NCBI RefSeq assembly: GCF_003052585.1
Contig: NZ_QASN01000008.1
Coordinates: 55,622-119,621, forward strand
From: Pseudomonas mangrovi
Lineage (GTDB): Bacteria; Pseudomonadota; Gammaproteobacteria; Pseudomonadales; Pseudomonadaceae
DNA length: 64,000 nucleotides
Reading direction: 5' to 3'
Each line of letters opens with the position of its first letter. The stretch's first letter is position 1. This document shows positions 29,269 through 37,953 of this stretch, piece by piece. Under the pieces are notes generated by a model, which was given only the letters and a program-made list of their open reading frames with translations, ran no database searches and was not told the DNA's origin. The translations under genes and the position numbers were made by a program.

Positions 29269-30729
29269 TTACCCATTGCTGTCTCCACGGCGGTGGCGGG
29301 TCGGCCGGCCGCCGAGCAAGCCCTCCTGATCCGGCAAGCGCTCGCCGATCTGCAGACCCTCGTCATCGATCTGGTACTGCCGCAGCTCGTCGCTGTGGCT
29401 GCTGGCGCGGACCTTGACCACCGCCATGATGCGCAGCAGGCGACTCTCCACCTCGATATAGCGCTGCACGATGATGGCGTCGGTGAGGAACGCGGTGCCG
29501 TAGGGGCTGAAGCGCAGATCCGTGTAGCGGTCTTCCAGCTCCGAGGTCATCAACACGCTGACACCTAGACTGGTCAGCGCCGTGACCATGCGCGCCAGCG
29601 ACTCGCGGAAGTCTTCACGGAAGGTCGGCGCCAGGGCCAGTTCGAAGCCCGAGAGCGAATCGATCACGACGCGGGTGGCCTTGAGTCGGCCGATCTCGCC
29701 GAGCAGCAGCTGGACGATCTCGTCGATGGACAGATCCGGCGCGCGACTGTCCACCAGGCCGACCTGGCCACTGCGGATCAGGTCCGCAAGCACGGCACTC
29801 TGGAAGTGATTGGGGCGCTGTTCGAACACCGCGATCACGCCAGTCTCGCCATTGCGCGCGCCTTCGGCGAGGAAGGACGCCGCCAGGATGCTCTTGCCCG
29901 AACCCGAGGGGCCGGCCACCAGCAGCGAGTAGCCCATGGGCAGACCACCACCGAGCATCTCGTCGAGCCTGGGCACGCCCATCTTCAGGCGCTTGCTGGG
30001 AAACTCTCGCGGCGCTGCCACCCTGGCGATCGGCGCCGGAGCGAAGACCTTGATACCCGAGGTGGCGATACGGAAGGTGTGCAGCCCCGGCAATGTCGGC
30101 TGGCCGCGCATTTTCATGATCTCCATCTTGCGCACCATCGAGTTGCGCTGAACGCTCTGGCGCAGCCAGATCAGGCCATCGGCCACGGTGAAGATCGGAT
30201 TGGTGTCGGTTTCGGTGAAGTACTCACCAATCAGGAAGGTCGTCGCCTGCCAGGTGGTCATCAGCATGCCCAGTTGCTGGATGAACTGCGGCAGGTTGTT
30301 GTTGGGGTTGCTCCGGGTCTGGCTCGCCAGCACCACCGAACGGAAGGAGTCGACGAACACCAGCGCCGGCGAGTGCATCTCCACTTCGCTGACAATGCGC
30401 CGCAGCACCTCGTCGAGATCACCGGCCAGGGTGTCGTCCGCCAGGTTGATGTAGCGAATCGACTGGTTGATCGCCTCGCTGTCGAAAAAATCGAACTGCT
30501 GCTGGTAACGCAGCATCTTCAGCGGCGGCTCACCGAGCACCGTGAAGAACAGCGCCGGACGTTCCGGCGTCGCCAGGGAGAACATCATCTGGTGCGCGAG
30601 CGTGGTCTTGCCGCAGCCGGGGGGACCGGCGATCAGGTTGAAGGAAAATTCCGGCAAACCTCCGCCCAGCACCTCGTCCAGGCCCGGCACACCGGTGGCC
30701 AGGCGGTTGATAGTCGCTTTGCTGCTCAT
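29269..30729 (-). CDS. KaiC-like double RecA-domain ATPase
   Basis: 486 residues with two KaiC/RadA-type ATPase domains. Domain 1 has Walker A GPPGCGKTTL (about 35-44) and Walker B VFVDSF (D127); domain 2 has GPSGSGKSIL (about 273-282) and VVIDSLSG (D357). Compared with cyanobacterial KaiC, the paired catalytic glutamates appear as GE (66-67) and EQ (303-304). By my alignment, the Ser431/Thr432 phosphorylation pair aligns with Ala413/Phe414, just before LTDAIIV. The ATG at 30729 overlaps the upstream stop as ATGA. There is no kaiA or kaiB here, so a clock role is unlikely; a signalling role with the kinase downstream is plausible. Confidence 0.92.
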   Translation of the reverse strand: MSSKATINRLATGVPGLDEVLGGGLPEFSFNLIAGPPGCGKTTLAHQMMFSLATPERPALFFTVLGEPPLKMLRYQQQFDFFDSEAINQSIRYINLADDTLAGDLDEVLRRIVSEVEMHSPALVFVDSFRSVVLASQTRSNPNNNLPQFIQQLGMLMTTWQATTFLIGEYFTETDTNPIFTVADGLIWLRQSVQRNSMVRKMEIMKMRGQPTLPGLHTFRIATSGIKVFAPAPIARVAAPREFPSKRLKMGVPRLDEMLGGGLPMGYSLLVAGPSGSGKSILAASFLAEGARNGETGVIAVFEQRPNHFQSAVLADLIRSGQVGLVDSRAPDLSIDEIVQLLLGEIGRLKATRVVIDSLSGFELALAPTFREDFRESLARMVTALTSLGVSVLMTSELEDRYTDLRFSPYGTAFLTDAIIVQRYIEVESRLLRIMAVVKVRASSHSDELRQYQIDDEGLQIGERLPDQEGLLGGRPTRHRRGDSNG

Positions 30730-31160
30730 GGCGAAATGTCCTGCGACGGGGCGTCGCTCAAAGAAGGTTCCCACACGTCGCGAAGCAAACGTGCAGTGAG
30801 CGAGGGCCCGATCAGCGTTGTCAGCAGTGTGTAGAAAGTGGTCAGCAGCACTTCACCGAACAGCAGCCCATCGGCTTGGCTTTGCTCCGCCAGCACGGCG
30901 TTCAGTGAGGAAAGCCCCTTGGCGGCCTGCGCACTGCCGCAGATGCTGGCCAGATGAGGATGCTGGGTAGCGCACAGATGGAGACTGCGGCGATACAGCG
31001 CCGCAACCCCTTGTTGACCAATGACGGGAGTGAGAGCCACGTGCATATCCTGCAGGGTGGCAACGGTCGCTTCGGCGACCTTGGCAATCTCAGCGTCGGG
31101 ACCTATGCGCCGCATCAGAGAGGCTGCAAGCTGACAGCTCTCTTCGCTTGGCGTGGACAT
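30726..31160 (-). CDS. Hypothetical protein, first gene of the KaiC-like operon
   Basis: 144 residues, helical, no signal peptide or membrane segment. It reads MSTPSEESCQLAASLMRRIG, then ATVATLQDMHVALTPVIGQQ, GVAALYRRSLHLCATQHPHL and FGEVLLTTFYTLLTTLIGPS. Its stop overlaps the start of the KaiC-like gene (ATGA), so it is surely co-translated and probably a functional partner. The ATG at 31160 is chosen; a longer frame starts at 31199. I do not recognise the family. Confidence 0.72.
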   Translation of the reverse strand: MSTPSEESCQLAASLMRRIGPDAEIAKVAEATVATLQDMHVALTPVIGQQGVAALYRRSLHLCATQHPHLASICGSAQAAKGLSSLNAVLAEQSQADGLLFGEVLLTTFYTLLTTLIGPSLTARLLRDVWEPSLSDAPSQDISP

Positions 31161-31362
31161 GGCAGGCTGATATCCGGTGGGCAGGGACCGATAGTACACC
31201 CTGCGGGGCTCTATCGATGCTCAGTAAGACTGAAGTAACTCCGTGGCGTCACGAAAGCGCGCATAAAAGCCAGGTACGCGCGCTGTCAACGACCATTCGA
31301 CACCAACAGACTGCTGCGCGTGCGACGCTCGCGGCGCAACTGAGCACCCTCTTGGAGAAAAC

Positions 31363-31788
31363 ATGCCGCGCATCCCACTGCTGATCATCCTCGTGACGCT
31401 GCTTGGCGCCTGCAGCAGGCAGGCGCCAGAAATGACGGTTTCTAAGCACGCGCAGGTCTATCGTCATGCGCAAAACTCAGCGGAGCCGGGCCGACGAGGA
31501 CCGACAACCCAGGTGATCAGCGAAGCGCAGAGGCAGCAGATCCAGACCTGGCTGGAGCAGAACCGTTCGGGCTGGTCCGGCCACACACCGGTCGCGTCGC
31601 TATTGCCGCACTGGTGTGTCGAGGTGCATACCGCTACTGGAGAGGCTGGCAGCCTCTGCAGCTACGGCAACCTGATCGTCCTGGGCACGGCGGGAGCGCC
31701 GCGGCTGGAGAAGTCGATTGGCGAACAGGACGCCCGATCTCTGGGACAGTTGCTGATCCAGCCGATTGCCGCCCAAGACACGCCATAA
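31363..31788 (+). CDS. Putative lipoprotein
   Basis: 141 residues with signal MPRIPLLIILVTLLGAC and lipobox LGAC. The mature part is soluble with CVEVHTATGEAGSLCSYGNL (two Cys) and a C-terminal helix near EQDARSLGQLLIQP. ggagaaaac precedes the ATG. It is divergent from the KaiC-like operon and convergent with the MFS gene. Function unknown. Confidence 0.72.
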   Translation: MPRIPLLIILVTLLGACSRQAPEMTVSKHAQVYRHAQNSAEPGRRGPTTQVISEAQRQQIQTWLEQNRSGWSGHTPVASLLPHWCVEVHTATGEAGSLCSYGNLIVLGTAGAPRLEKSIGEQDARSLGQLLIQPIAAQDTP

Positions 31789-31864
31789 CGCCTCGCCTCC
31801 CCCGGCATTGGTCAGCCATCCAGCGCCGTTCAAGCCCGCTGCAATGAGCCGGTCCTGCCGAGGC

Positions 31865-33055
31865 TTATCTGGCCGACAGGGCAAAGCTTGCGACCAGACT
31901 CGCCAGCACCAGGCCGCAGAGCACGATGATCAGCGGCGTTGCGCCGAATCGCTCCAGGATCAGTGCCGCCGCCACCGGACCGGTGGCCTGGGCGACCAGC
32001 ATCGGCCGGGCGAGCAGGCCCATGCGGGTGCCGTAGCCATCCGCCCCCATCAGCGCCAGGGGCAGGGTTCCGCGGGCAATCGTCAGAATGCCGTTGCCCG
32101 CTCCGTAGAGGGCCACCGCGACGAAGGCCAGCCACGGCATCGCCGGCAGCAACAGCACGATGCCGATGCCGCAGAGCAGAATGGCCGCACGGGCCGACCA
32201 AGTGGGATGCAGGTTGCGCCCGATGGAGAACTCCGCCAGGCGCGCCACCACCTGCGCCGGGCCGATCAGCATGCCGATGGCCAGGGCCGTCGCGCTGGCG
32301 ATACCGAGCAGCTTGAGCACATCCAGCAGGTGCACCGAGATCGAGGAGACCACCAGCGACTGCAGCGTCAGCAATAGCGCCAGCAGCAGAAAGATGCGCC
32401 TGAACGACTGACTGGCGGGCGCCTCGCAGGCAACAGGTGCGCTGCCCTGCTCGTCAACCGGCTCCTCCTGGTGGCGCGGAATCGCCAGCAGGTGGATCGG
32501 CAGACCAATCAGCAGGTGCGCCGCCGCCAGCACGAAACAGCTGTAGCGCCAACCGAGCTCCTGCTCCAGGCCGGCAATCAACGGCCAGCCCAGGGTACTG
32601 GCGAAGCCGCCGAGCAGCGTCAGACCGGTCATCGAGGCACGGGCGTCTTCACCCAGCAGCCGCCCGAGGGTGGAAAACGCCGCGTCGTAAAGCCCGGCAG
32701 CCATGCCCGCGCCGATCAAGGTCCAGGCCAGGTAGTAGATGAGCAGGTTGCTGGCCAGCCCCGTCAACAGCATGCCCGACGCCAACAGCAGCGAACTGCT
32801 GGCCAGCACCCTGCGCCCGCCGTGACGGTCGATCTGTCGTCCGACCAGGGGGGAACAGGCACCGGCGACCAGCAAGCCCCAGGACAGCCCGATGACCACA
32901 CGGGTGACGGACCAGCCGGTGTCTCTGGAGATGGCCGTGGCGAGCACCGCCGGTAGGTAGTAGGTCGAGCTCCAGGCCAGGATCTGCGCGATACCCAGGG
33001 CCCAGACCAGCCTGAATCGATTGATCGGCCGCTGGCTGCTGAGAGGATTGCTCAC
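31865..33055 (-). CDS. MFS transporter in the ars-type operon
   Basis: 396 residues, about 12 membrane helices, with the MFS loop motif GRQIDRHGGRRVLA between helices 2 and 3. It begins GTG (MSNPLSSQRPINRFRLVW) and overlaps the stop of the upstream flavin monooxygenase gene by 4 bases (GTGA), so it is co-translated. By position it probably exports the substrate or product of that enzyme, perhaps an arsenic or antimony species. The transport substrate cannot be read from the sequence. Confidence 0.85.
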   Translation of the reverse strand: MSNPLSSQRPINRFRLVWALGIAQILAWSSTYYLPAVLATAISRDTGWSVTRVVIGLSWGLLVAGACSPLVGRQIDRHGGRRVLASSSLLLASGMLLTGLASNLLIYYLAWTLIGAGMAAGLYDAAFSTLGRLLGEDARASMTGLTLLGGFASTLGWPLIAGLEQELGWRYSCFVLAAAHLLIGLPIHLLAIPRHQEEPVDEQGSAPVACEAPASQSFRRIFLLLALLLTLQSLVVSSISVHLLDVLKLLGIASATALAIGMLIGPAQVVARLAEFSIGRNLHPTWSARAAILLCGIGIVLLLPAMPWLAFVAVALYGAGNGILTIARGTLPLALMGADGYGTRMGLLARPMLVAQATGPVAAALILERFGATPLIIVLCGLVLASLVASFALSAR

Positions 33056-34146
33056 GGGCTGTTGGCTCTTATGGTGGCGGTGTGCTGGGTTCTCTGCTGG
33101 CGCAGATCGTTCAACAGATACGCAAGGATGTGCTCGACATCAGGGCCAACGCCTCTGAGGGTGGCGGAGGCAAAGTTGCGCTGCCTGGGCAGTCCGACGA
33201 AGTACAGCCCGGCGACGTCATTCGCGCGCCCGCTACGCTGCGCCACCCGCCCCTGCTCGTCGAGCACGGGCAGGTGGTCGAGAAAACCGAGGTTGGCTCG
33301 AAAACCGGTAGCGAACACCAGCGCATCCACCGCTTGCTCCCTGCCGTCGGGCCAGACCACACCTGTCGGGGTGACCTGGGTGAACATCGCGGCCTGATCG
33401 AAGCGCCCGGTCTTCAGCGCGTTGCGGTAGGTACCGTTGTCCAGCACCGGCGTGCTCTGGTCGCTCAGCCAGCGGGTTTTCTCCAGCCCGGTCCATTTCA
33501 GCCAGCTATGAAAATCCGCACCGAGAATTCGTTGCGGGACAAACCGGACCGCCTCGCGGGTGGTCAGCGTGACCTTGGCCACCCGGGCCAGGTCGTAGGC
33601 GATCTGTACTGCAGAATTCGCCGCACCTATGACCAGCACGCGCTGCCCTTCGAACCCCGCCGAATTGCGGTAGGCGCTGCTGTGCAGCTGCACGCCGAGA
33701 AAGCTGCCGAGCCCGGGAATGGCCGGAACATGCGGGCGACTGAAACCGCCCGAGGCGACGATCAGCGCCCGTGCCAGGAACTGTTGTCCGCTGGCAGCGG
33801 TTACGCGGAAGCCCTCGACCACCGGCTCGACCCGGACGACCTGAACCCCCTGGAGGATCGGCAGACGGTAACGCTGCGCGTAATCATCCAGATAACTCAC
33901 CACCTGATCGCGCGTCGGGTAGTGCTCCGGCGCCCCGGGGAAAGCCAGTCCGGGCAACGAGGAATAGGCCGCAGGCGAGAACAGCACCAGGCTGTCGTAG
34001 TAGTGGCGCCAGTTGCCGCCTGCTTGCGCCTGCTCATCGAGGATGAGGAAGTCGAGTCCCTGCCGCTGCAGATGCCAGCCGCTGGCCAGCCCCGCCTGTC
34101 CCGCGCCGATGATGACCACGTCCAGTGTTCGTTGCTCCATGTTCAT
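33052..34146 (-). CDS. arsO: ArsO-family NAD(P)H-dependent flavin monooxygenase
   Basis: 364 residues. N-terminal FAD site VVIIGAGQAGLASGWHLQRQ (GxGxxG), a second dinucleotide site VLVIGAANSAVQIAYDLA (residue 5 of GxGxxG is changed to Ala/Asn), and the C-terminal FATGFRANLGFLD motif of flavin monooxygenases. Proteins of this type next to arsR and a transporter are called ArsO in arsenic operons. The ATG at 34146 is preferred (AGGTG upstream); ATG at 34140 is also possible. It lies 33 bases after arsR. Confidence 0.82.
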   Translation of the reverse strand: MNMEQRTLDVVIIGAGQAGLASGWHLQRQGLDFLILDEQAQAGGNWRHYYDSLVLFSPAAYSSLPGLAFPGAPEHYPTRDQVVSYLDDYAQRYRLPILQGVQVVRVEPVVEGFRVTAASGQQFLARALIVASGGFSRPHVPAIPGLGSFLGVQLHSSAYRNSAGFEGQRVLVIGAANSAVQIAYDLARVAKVTLTTREAVRFVPQRILGADFHSWLKWTGLEKTRWLSDQSTPVLDNGTYRNALKTGRFDQAAMFTQVTPTGVVWPDGREQAVDALVFATGFRANLGFLDHLPVLDEQGRVAQRSGRANDVAGLYFVGLPRQRNFASATLRGVGPDVEHILAYLLNDLRQQRTQHTATIRANSP

Positions 34147-34179
34147 CAATGCGCACCTATGCACGTATTTTGGCAAAAA

Positions 34180-34527
34180 TCAGCTGGAACTACCCGGGCA
34201 GCACGCCGGGGCAATGCGCCGGGTGTGGCTGAGAATATCCTCCAGGCGCCGGATGATCGCCGGCCCATCCACTTCGTAGAAGGTCTGACGCCCCACCCGG
34301 GTGGCACGCACTATCCCTGCGCCGAGAAGTATCTGCAGGTGGCGCGAGACCACCGAGCGTTCCTGGGGCAGCTCGGCGGCGATCTCGGTGACGTCGGCTC
34401 GCCCCAGTTCCAGCACGCGCTTGAGCACTGCAACGCGCGGTGGCTCGCAGAGCGCCTTGAAGAAGGCCCCGTCGAGTGACTCGATGGCGGCTTCGATGGC
34501 TAGGGTTCGGCTGGAGGGCGTGGACAT
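34180..34527 (-). CDS. arsR: ArsR-family winged-helix repressor with C-terminal Cys pair
   Basis: 115 residues. The winged helix is clear: ALCEPPRVAVLKRVLELGRA, then VTEIAAELPQERSVVSRHLQ (recognition helix) and IVRATRVGRQTFYEVDGPAI (wing). Cysteines are at 27 and in the C-terminal tail APACCPGSSS (109, 110); Cys pairs in such tails are metalloid sensors in some ArsR proteins, for example that of Acidithiobacillus. It leads the operon with arsO and the MFS gene, and a possible operator lies upstream. The ligand (As(III), Sb(III) or another thiophile) is inferred. Confidence 0.88.
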   Translation of the reverse strand: MSTPSSRTLAIEAAIESLDGAFFKALCEPPRVAVLKRVLELGRADVTEIAAELPQERSVVSRHLQILLGAGIVRATRVGRQTFYEVDGPAIIRRLEDILSHTRRIAPACCPGSSS

Positions 34528-34536
34528 GCGGCGACT

Positions 34537-34561
34537 ATATGTGCGCTTTCATACACATGTA
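34537..34561. promoter_or_regulatory. Candidate ArsR operator
   Basis: The inverted repeat ATGTG (34539-34543) ... CACAT (34554-34558) lies 12 bases upstream of the arsR start, in an AT-richer patch. The size and position fit a dimeric winged-helix repressor controlling its own operon; the site is on the side facing nhaD as well. Confidence 0.5.
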
Positions 34562-34637
34562 AAGCGAACTGGCGAGCACGTTGGCGAGCTCGCTGCCGCC
34601 CGCACCGGCGCCAGGTTGCGGACGCACGGTGCCTACC

Positions 34638-34676
34638 TCCACCAAGGTATGCCCAACGGGCACTGGTCTTGGCGGA
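34638..34676 (+). ncRNA. Structured leader element upstream of nhaD (candidate cis-regulatory RNA)
   Basis: Within about 100 bases before the nhaD ATG the RNA can form a nested stem: tccaccaag pairs with cttggcgga (one mismatch), enclosing tgccc / gggca with an aac loop. The structure ends 65 bases before the start codon and lies in the 5' region of a sodium antiporter gene. Ion-responsive riboswitches are known upstream of Na+ or Li+ antiporters, but I cannot match it to a known class by eye. Confidence 0.35.
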
Positions 34677-34740
34677 TTCGATCAGGCATGCTCGCCGCGC
34701 CTTTTGAACCCTTCCCAAAAATCATTTCCGGACATTTCCC

Positions 34741-36120
34741 ATGTATGCACTCATGGCCGCGATATTCGTCATCGGATATCTGAGCATCGCCCTGGAACAT
34801 CCCCTCAAGGTCGACAAGGCCGCTGCTGCCATCCTCACCGCAGTGGTCTGCTGGACCATCCTGGTGCTCGGCGCAGACAGCCTGCTGCCGATGCTGGAGG
34901 CAGGCGCCCATGGCGCCGGCGGCGACAACACCCAGTTCGTGGTTGGCGAGTTGCGCCACCACCTGGGCGAGATCTCGGAGATCCTGTTCTTCCTCATCGG
35001 CGCAATGACCATCGTCGAGCTGATCGATGCCCATGAAGGCTTCAAGGTCATCACCGACCGCATTCGCACCAGCAAGCGCGTGCACCTGCTGTGGATGATC
35101 GGCTTCATCACCTTCTTCCTCTCGGCCGCACTGGACAACCTGACCACCACCATCGTCATGGTTTCGCTGCTGCGCAAGCTGATCAAGGACAAGCACGACC
35201 GCTGGTTCATGGTCGGCATCGTGGTCATCGCCGCCAACTCCGGGGGCGCCTGGTCGCCGATCGGTGACGTCACCACCACCATGCTCTGGATCGGAAACCA
35301 GATCACCGCCAGCGGTATCGTCACCCAGCTGTTCCTGCCCAGCCTGGTGTGCCTGCTGGTCCCGCTGGCGATCCTCAGCTTCACCATGAAGGGCGAGTTC
35401 GAGCGCCCCGAACAGGTGGAAACCGAGGAAGAACGCAGCGACCCGACCACCCCGTTCGAGCGCAACGTGGTATTCGTTCTCGGCATCGGCGCACTGCTGT
35501 TCGTACCGGTGTTCAAGACCATCACCCACCTGCCGCCGTACATGGGCATCCTGTTCGGCCTCGGCGTGCTCTGGGTGACCACCGAGATCATGCACCGCAG
35601 CAAGAACGAGGAAGACAAGCACCCGTTGTCGGTCGTCGGCGTGCTGCGCAAGGTCGACACCACCAGCGTGCTGTTCTTCCTCGGCATCCTGCTGGCGGTC
35701 TCCAGTCTCGCCACAGCTGGCCACCTGACCCAGGTCGCGACCGCGCTGAAGGACAGCCTGGGCAACATCTATGCAATCAACATCGCTATCGGCCTGCTCT
35801 CCTCGGTGGTCGACAACGTACCGCTGGTCGCCGGCGCGATGAAGATGTATCCGCTGGTCACTCCCGAAGCAGTGGTCGCCGCGGGTGCCGACAGCGGCTG
35901 GCTGAGCAACTTCGTGGTCAACGGCAAGTTCTGGGAGATGCTCGCCTACTGCGCCGGCACCGGCGGCAGCTGCCTGATCATCGGCTCGGCTGCAGGCGTG
36001 GCAGCCATGGGCATGGAGCGGATCAGCTTCATCTGGTACCTGAAGAAGATCAGCGGCCTGGCCCTGATTGGCTACCTGGCCGGCGCTGCCACCTACATCG
36101 GCATGTTCGCCTTCGTCTGA
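34741..36120 (+). CDS. nhaD: Sodium:proton antiporter NhaD
   Basis: Polytopic inner-membrane antiporter (459 residues) that expels Na+ or Li+ in exchange for protons. It has the NhaD/ArsB-type pattern: ILFFLIGAMTIVELIDAHEG, LDNLTTTIVMVSLLRKL, NSGGAWSPIGDVTTTMLW and SVVDNVPLVAGAMKMYP, where the paired Asp-Asn/Asp motifs in membrane segments form the ion site. The ATG at 34741 has only a weak ribosome site (tttccc region). It is divergent from the ars operon and ends at a clear terminator. Confidence 0.94.
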   Translation: MYALMAAIFVIGYLSIALEHPLKVDKAAAAILTAVVCWTILVLGADSLLPMLEAGAHGAGGDNTQFVVGELRHHLGEISEILFFLIGAMTIVELIDAHEGFKVITDRIRTSKRVHLLWMIGFITFFLSAALDNLTTTIVMVSLLRKLIKDKHDRWFMVGIVVIAANSGGAWSPIGDVTTTMLWIGNQITASGIVTQLFLPSLVCLLVPLAILSFTMKGEFERPEQVETEEERSDPTTPFERNVVFVLGIGALLFVPVFKTITHLPPYMGILFGLGVLWVTTEIMHRSKNEEDKHPLSVVGVLRKVDTTSVLFFLGILLAVSSLATAGHLTQVATALKDSLGNIYAINIAIGLLSSVVDNVPLVAGAMKMYPLVTPEAVVAAGADSGWLSNFVVNGKFWEMLAYCAGTGGSCLIIGSAAGVAAMGMERISFIWYLKKISGLALIGYLAGAATYIGMFAFV

Positions 36121-36138
36121 GCCGCGCGCCTGCGCAGG

Positions 36139-36170
36139 AAAAAAGCCCGGCACCCGCCGGGCTTTTCTTT
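36139..36170 (+). terminator. Rho-independent terminator of nhaD
   Basis: The stem aaaagcccggc / gccgggctttt is followed by T-rich sequence, starting 18 bases after the nhaD stop. Confidence 0.9.
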
Positions 36171-36359
36171 TAGTCCAGCGCCCCCGCAACATGCCGTCCG
36201 GCCCGCACTGTAGGTTGGCGCCGAGCACCACGAGGCCCAACATGGCCGCCGCGTCGGCGTGACTTGGCTGTCCGGCCCGGCGAATACCCCGATCCTGCGC
36301 GCACTTGGAGGCGGGAGCGTCCTGGCGCACCATGACGATCTTTACTCAGGAGCCCACCG

Positions 36360-36659
36360 ATGATCAGCAAGACCCGCAGCAGCTTCCTGCGTCGCCTCTA
36401 TGTCGCCTGGCTGATCGATAGCGGCCGCGCCACCGACGTGCCGTCGCTGGTCGCCGCTACCGGCATGCCCCGACGCACGGCCCAGGACACCCTGACAGCA
36501 CTCGCCGAACTGGACATCGACTGTGTCTTCGAGCAGGCCGAAGGCAGCCGCAACAACAGCGGCCGCTACCGCATCCACAGCTGGGGACCGATCGACGCGC
36601 ACTGGGTCGGCGCCCACGCCGCACGCATCGCCAGCGAGCTGGAGTATCCCTGCGCCTGA
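36360..36659 (+). CDS. Winged helix-turn-helix protein
   Basis: 99 residues: a helix-turn-helix around SLVAATGMPRRTAQDTLTAL, preceded by a helix (FLRRLYVAWLIDSGRATDVP) and followed by a wing-like segment (NNSGRYRIHSWGPIDAHWVG). AGGAG sits 7 bases before the ATG. It is a small DNA-binding protein with no ligand domain. Targets cannot be inferred; it stands alone before an MFS gene on the same strand. Confidence 0.8.
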   Translation: MISKTRSSFLRRLYVAWLIDSGRATDVPSLVAATGMPRRTAQDTLTALAELDIDCVFEQAEGSRNNSGRYRIHSWGPIDAHWVGAHAARIASELEYPCA

Positions 36660-36735
36660 CCACCCGACCTTGGTGGCAGTGCTCTGTTGCGGCGCTTTCA
36701 GGTAGGCTTGCGGTTTTTTGACGCAAGGCCTGGCG

Positions 36736-37908
36736 ATGAACAACCGCACACTTGGAGCCGCTCTGCTCGCCGGCGCCACCCTGCTGCTGGTCGTCCACGG
36801 CCTCGGTCGCTTCATCTATACGCCGCTGCTGCCCTACCTGGTCGCCGATGGCGTGCTGACCCTGGAACAGGGCGCCAGCGTGGCCAGCTGGAATTTCCTC
36901 GGCTACCTGCTTGGCGCACTGCTGGCATTGCGCTGGCATCGAGTGGCGCAGATCCGCCAGGTGCTGCCCTGGGCTCTGCTGCTGCATCTGTCCAGCAGCC
37001 TGGCGCAGGTCTGGGCCGAACAGGTCGAGCTGCTCGGCGCGCTGCGCCTGCTCAACGGCATCGCCAATGGCCTGGTGTTCGTCCAGGTACCCGCGCTGAT
37101 CCTCGAATGGCTGGCCCGGCACAACCGCACCTCCAGCAGCGGGCTGGTCTACCTCGGCGTTGGCGCCGGACTTTTGCTTTCCAGCGCCATGGTCGCGCTG
37201 CCGGCGAGCTGGCTCCACGGCAGCGCACGCTGGTGGCCGGCGGCCCTCGCCAGCCTGCCACTGGCCTGGTGGGGCTGGCGGCGCATCAGCCAGCTGGACG
37301 TGGCCACCCATGAACAGGCCAAAGGCAGCAGTGCACCGCCCGGCGCGCTGTTCGACCGGGCCAGCGTGCCGCTGTTTCTCGCCTACGCCGGGGCAGGGCT
37401 GGGCTACATCCTGCCGATGACCTTCCTGCCGATGCTCGCCAGCCTGCAGGGCCAGGCGAAAGTGGCCGGCGGCGCCTGGCTGCTGACCGCGCTGGCCACC
37501 CTGCCCTCGCCCTGGTTGTGGAATCACCTGGGCGCGCGCCTGGGCGACAAGCCGGCGCTGCTGCTGAATTTCACCGTGCAGCTGGCCGGCGTGCTGGCCG
37601 CGCTGCTGCTGCCGGTCGGGCCGGGCACGCTGATCTGCGGTCTGCTGGTGGGCGCAACCTTCCTCGGCACCGTGCTGCTCACCCAGCGCCTGGCGCGCAG
37701 CCTGCACCCGCATCAGGGCCCGCGCCTGTCGGCGGCGATGATCGCCCTCTACGGCCTGGCGCAACTGGCCGGTCCCTGGCTTGCGGGCCTGTGGCTGAGC
37801 CACGGCGGCAGCCTGCAGTCCACCCTCTGGCTCGGCGCCGGCGCGCTGCTCTGGGGCCTGCTGTGGATGTTGCCGGTGCCGACGCGGCGAGTCGCGACAG
37901 GCGCCTGA
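36736..37908 (+). CDS. YbfB/YjiJ-family MFS transporter
   Basis: 390 residues with about 12 membrane helices. The N-terminus LLLVVHGLGRFIYTPLLPYL (GxGRFxYTPLLP) is the signature of the YbfB/YjiJ subfamily. The ATG at 36736 (AAGG 7 bases before) is preferred over an in-frame TTG at 36718. The substrate is unknown. It precedes rlmF on the same strand by 45 bases. Confidence 0.88.
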   Translation: MNNRTLGAALLAGATLLLVVHGLGRFIYTPLLPYLVADGVLTLEQGASVASWNFLGYLLGALLALRWHRVAQIRQVLPWALLLHLSSSLAQVWAEQVELLGALRLLNGIANGLVFVQVPALILEWLARHNRTSSSGLVYLGVGAGLLLSSAMVALPASWLHGSARWWPAALASLPLAWWGWRRISQLDVATHEQAKGSSAPPGALFDRASVPLFLAYAGAGLGYILPMTFLPMLASLQGQAKVAGGAWLLTALATLPSPWLWNHLGARLGDKPALLLNFTVQLAGVLAALLLPVGPGTLICGLLVGATFLGTVLLTQRLARSLHPHQGPRLSAAMIALYGLAQLAGPWLAGLWLSHGGSLQSTLWLGAGALLWGLLWMLPVPTRRVATGA

Positions 37909-37953
37909 GGGCTGTGGGAAAATCCGCGCCCCGCCCGCCGAGCACCCGCCCCT

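Noticed and set aside
28234..31160. Circadian kaiABC clock
   Set aside because: No kaiA or kaiB is adjacent, and the phosphorylation-site pair does not seem conserved; the KaiC-like ATPase is more likely a signalling protein.
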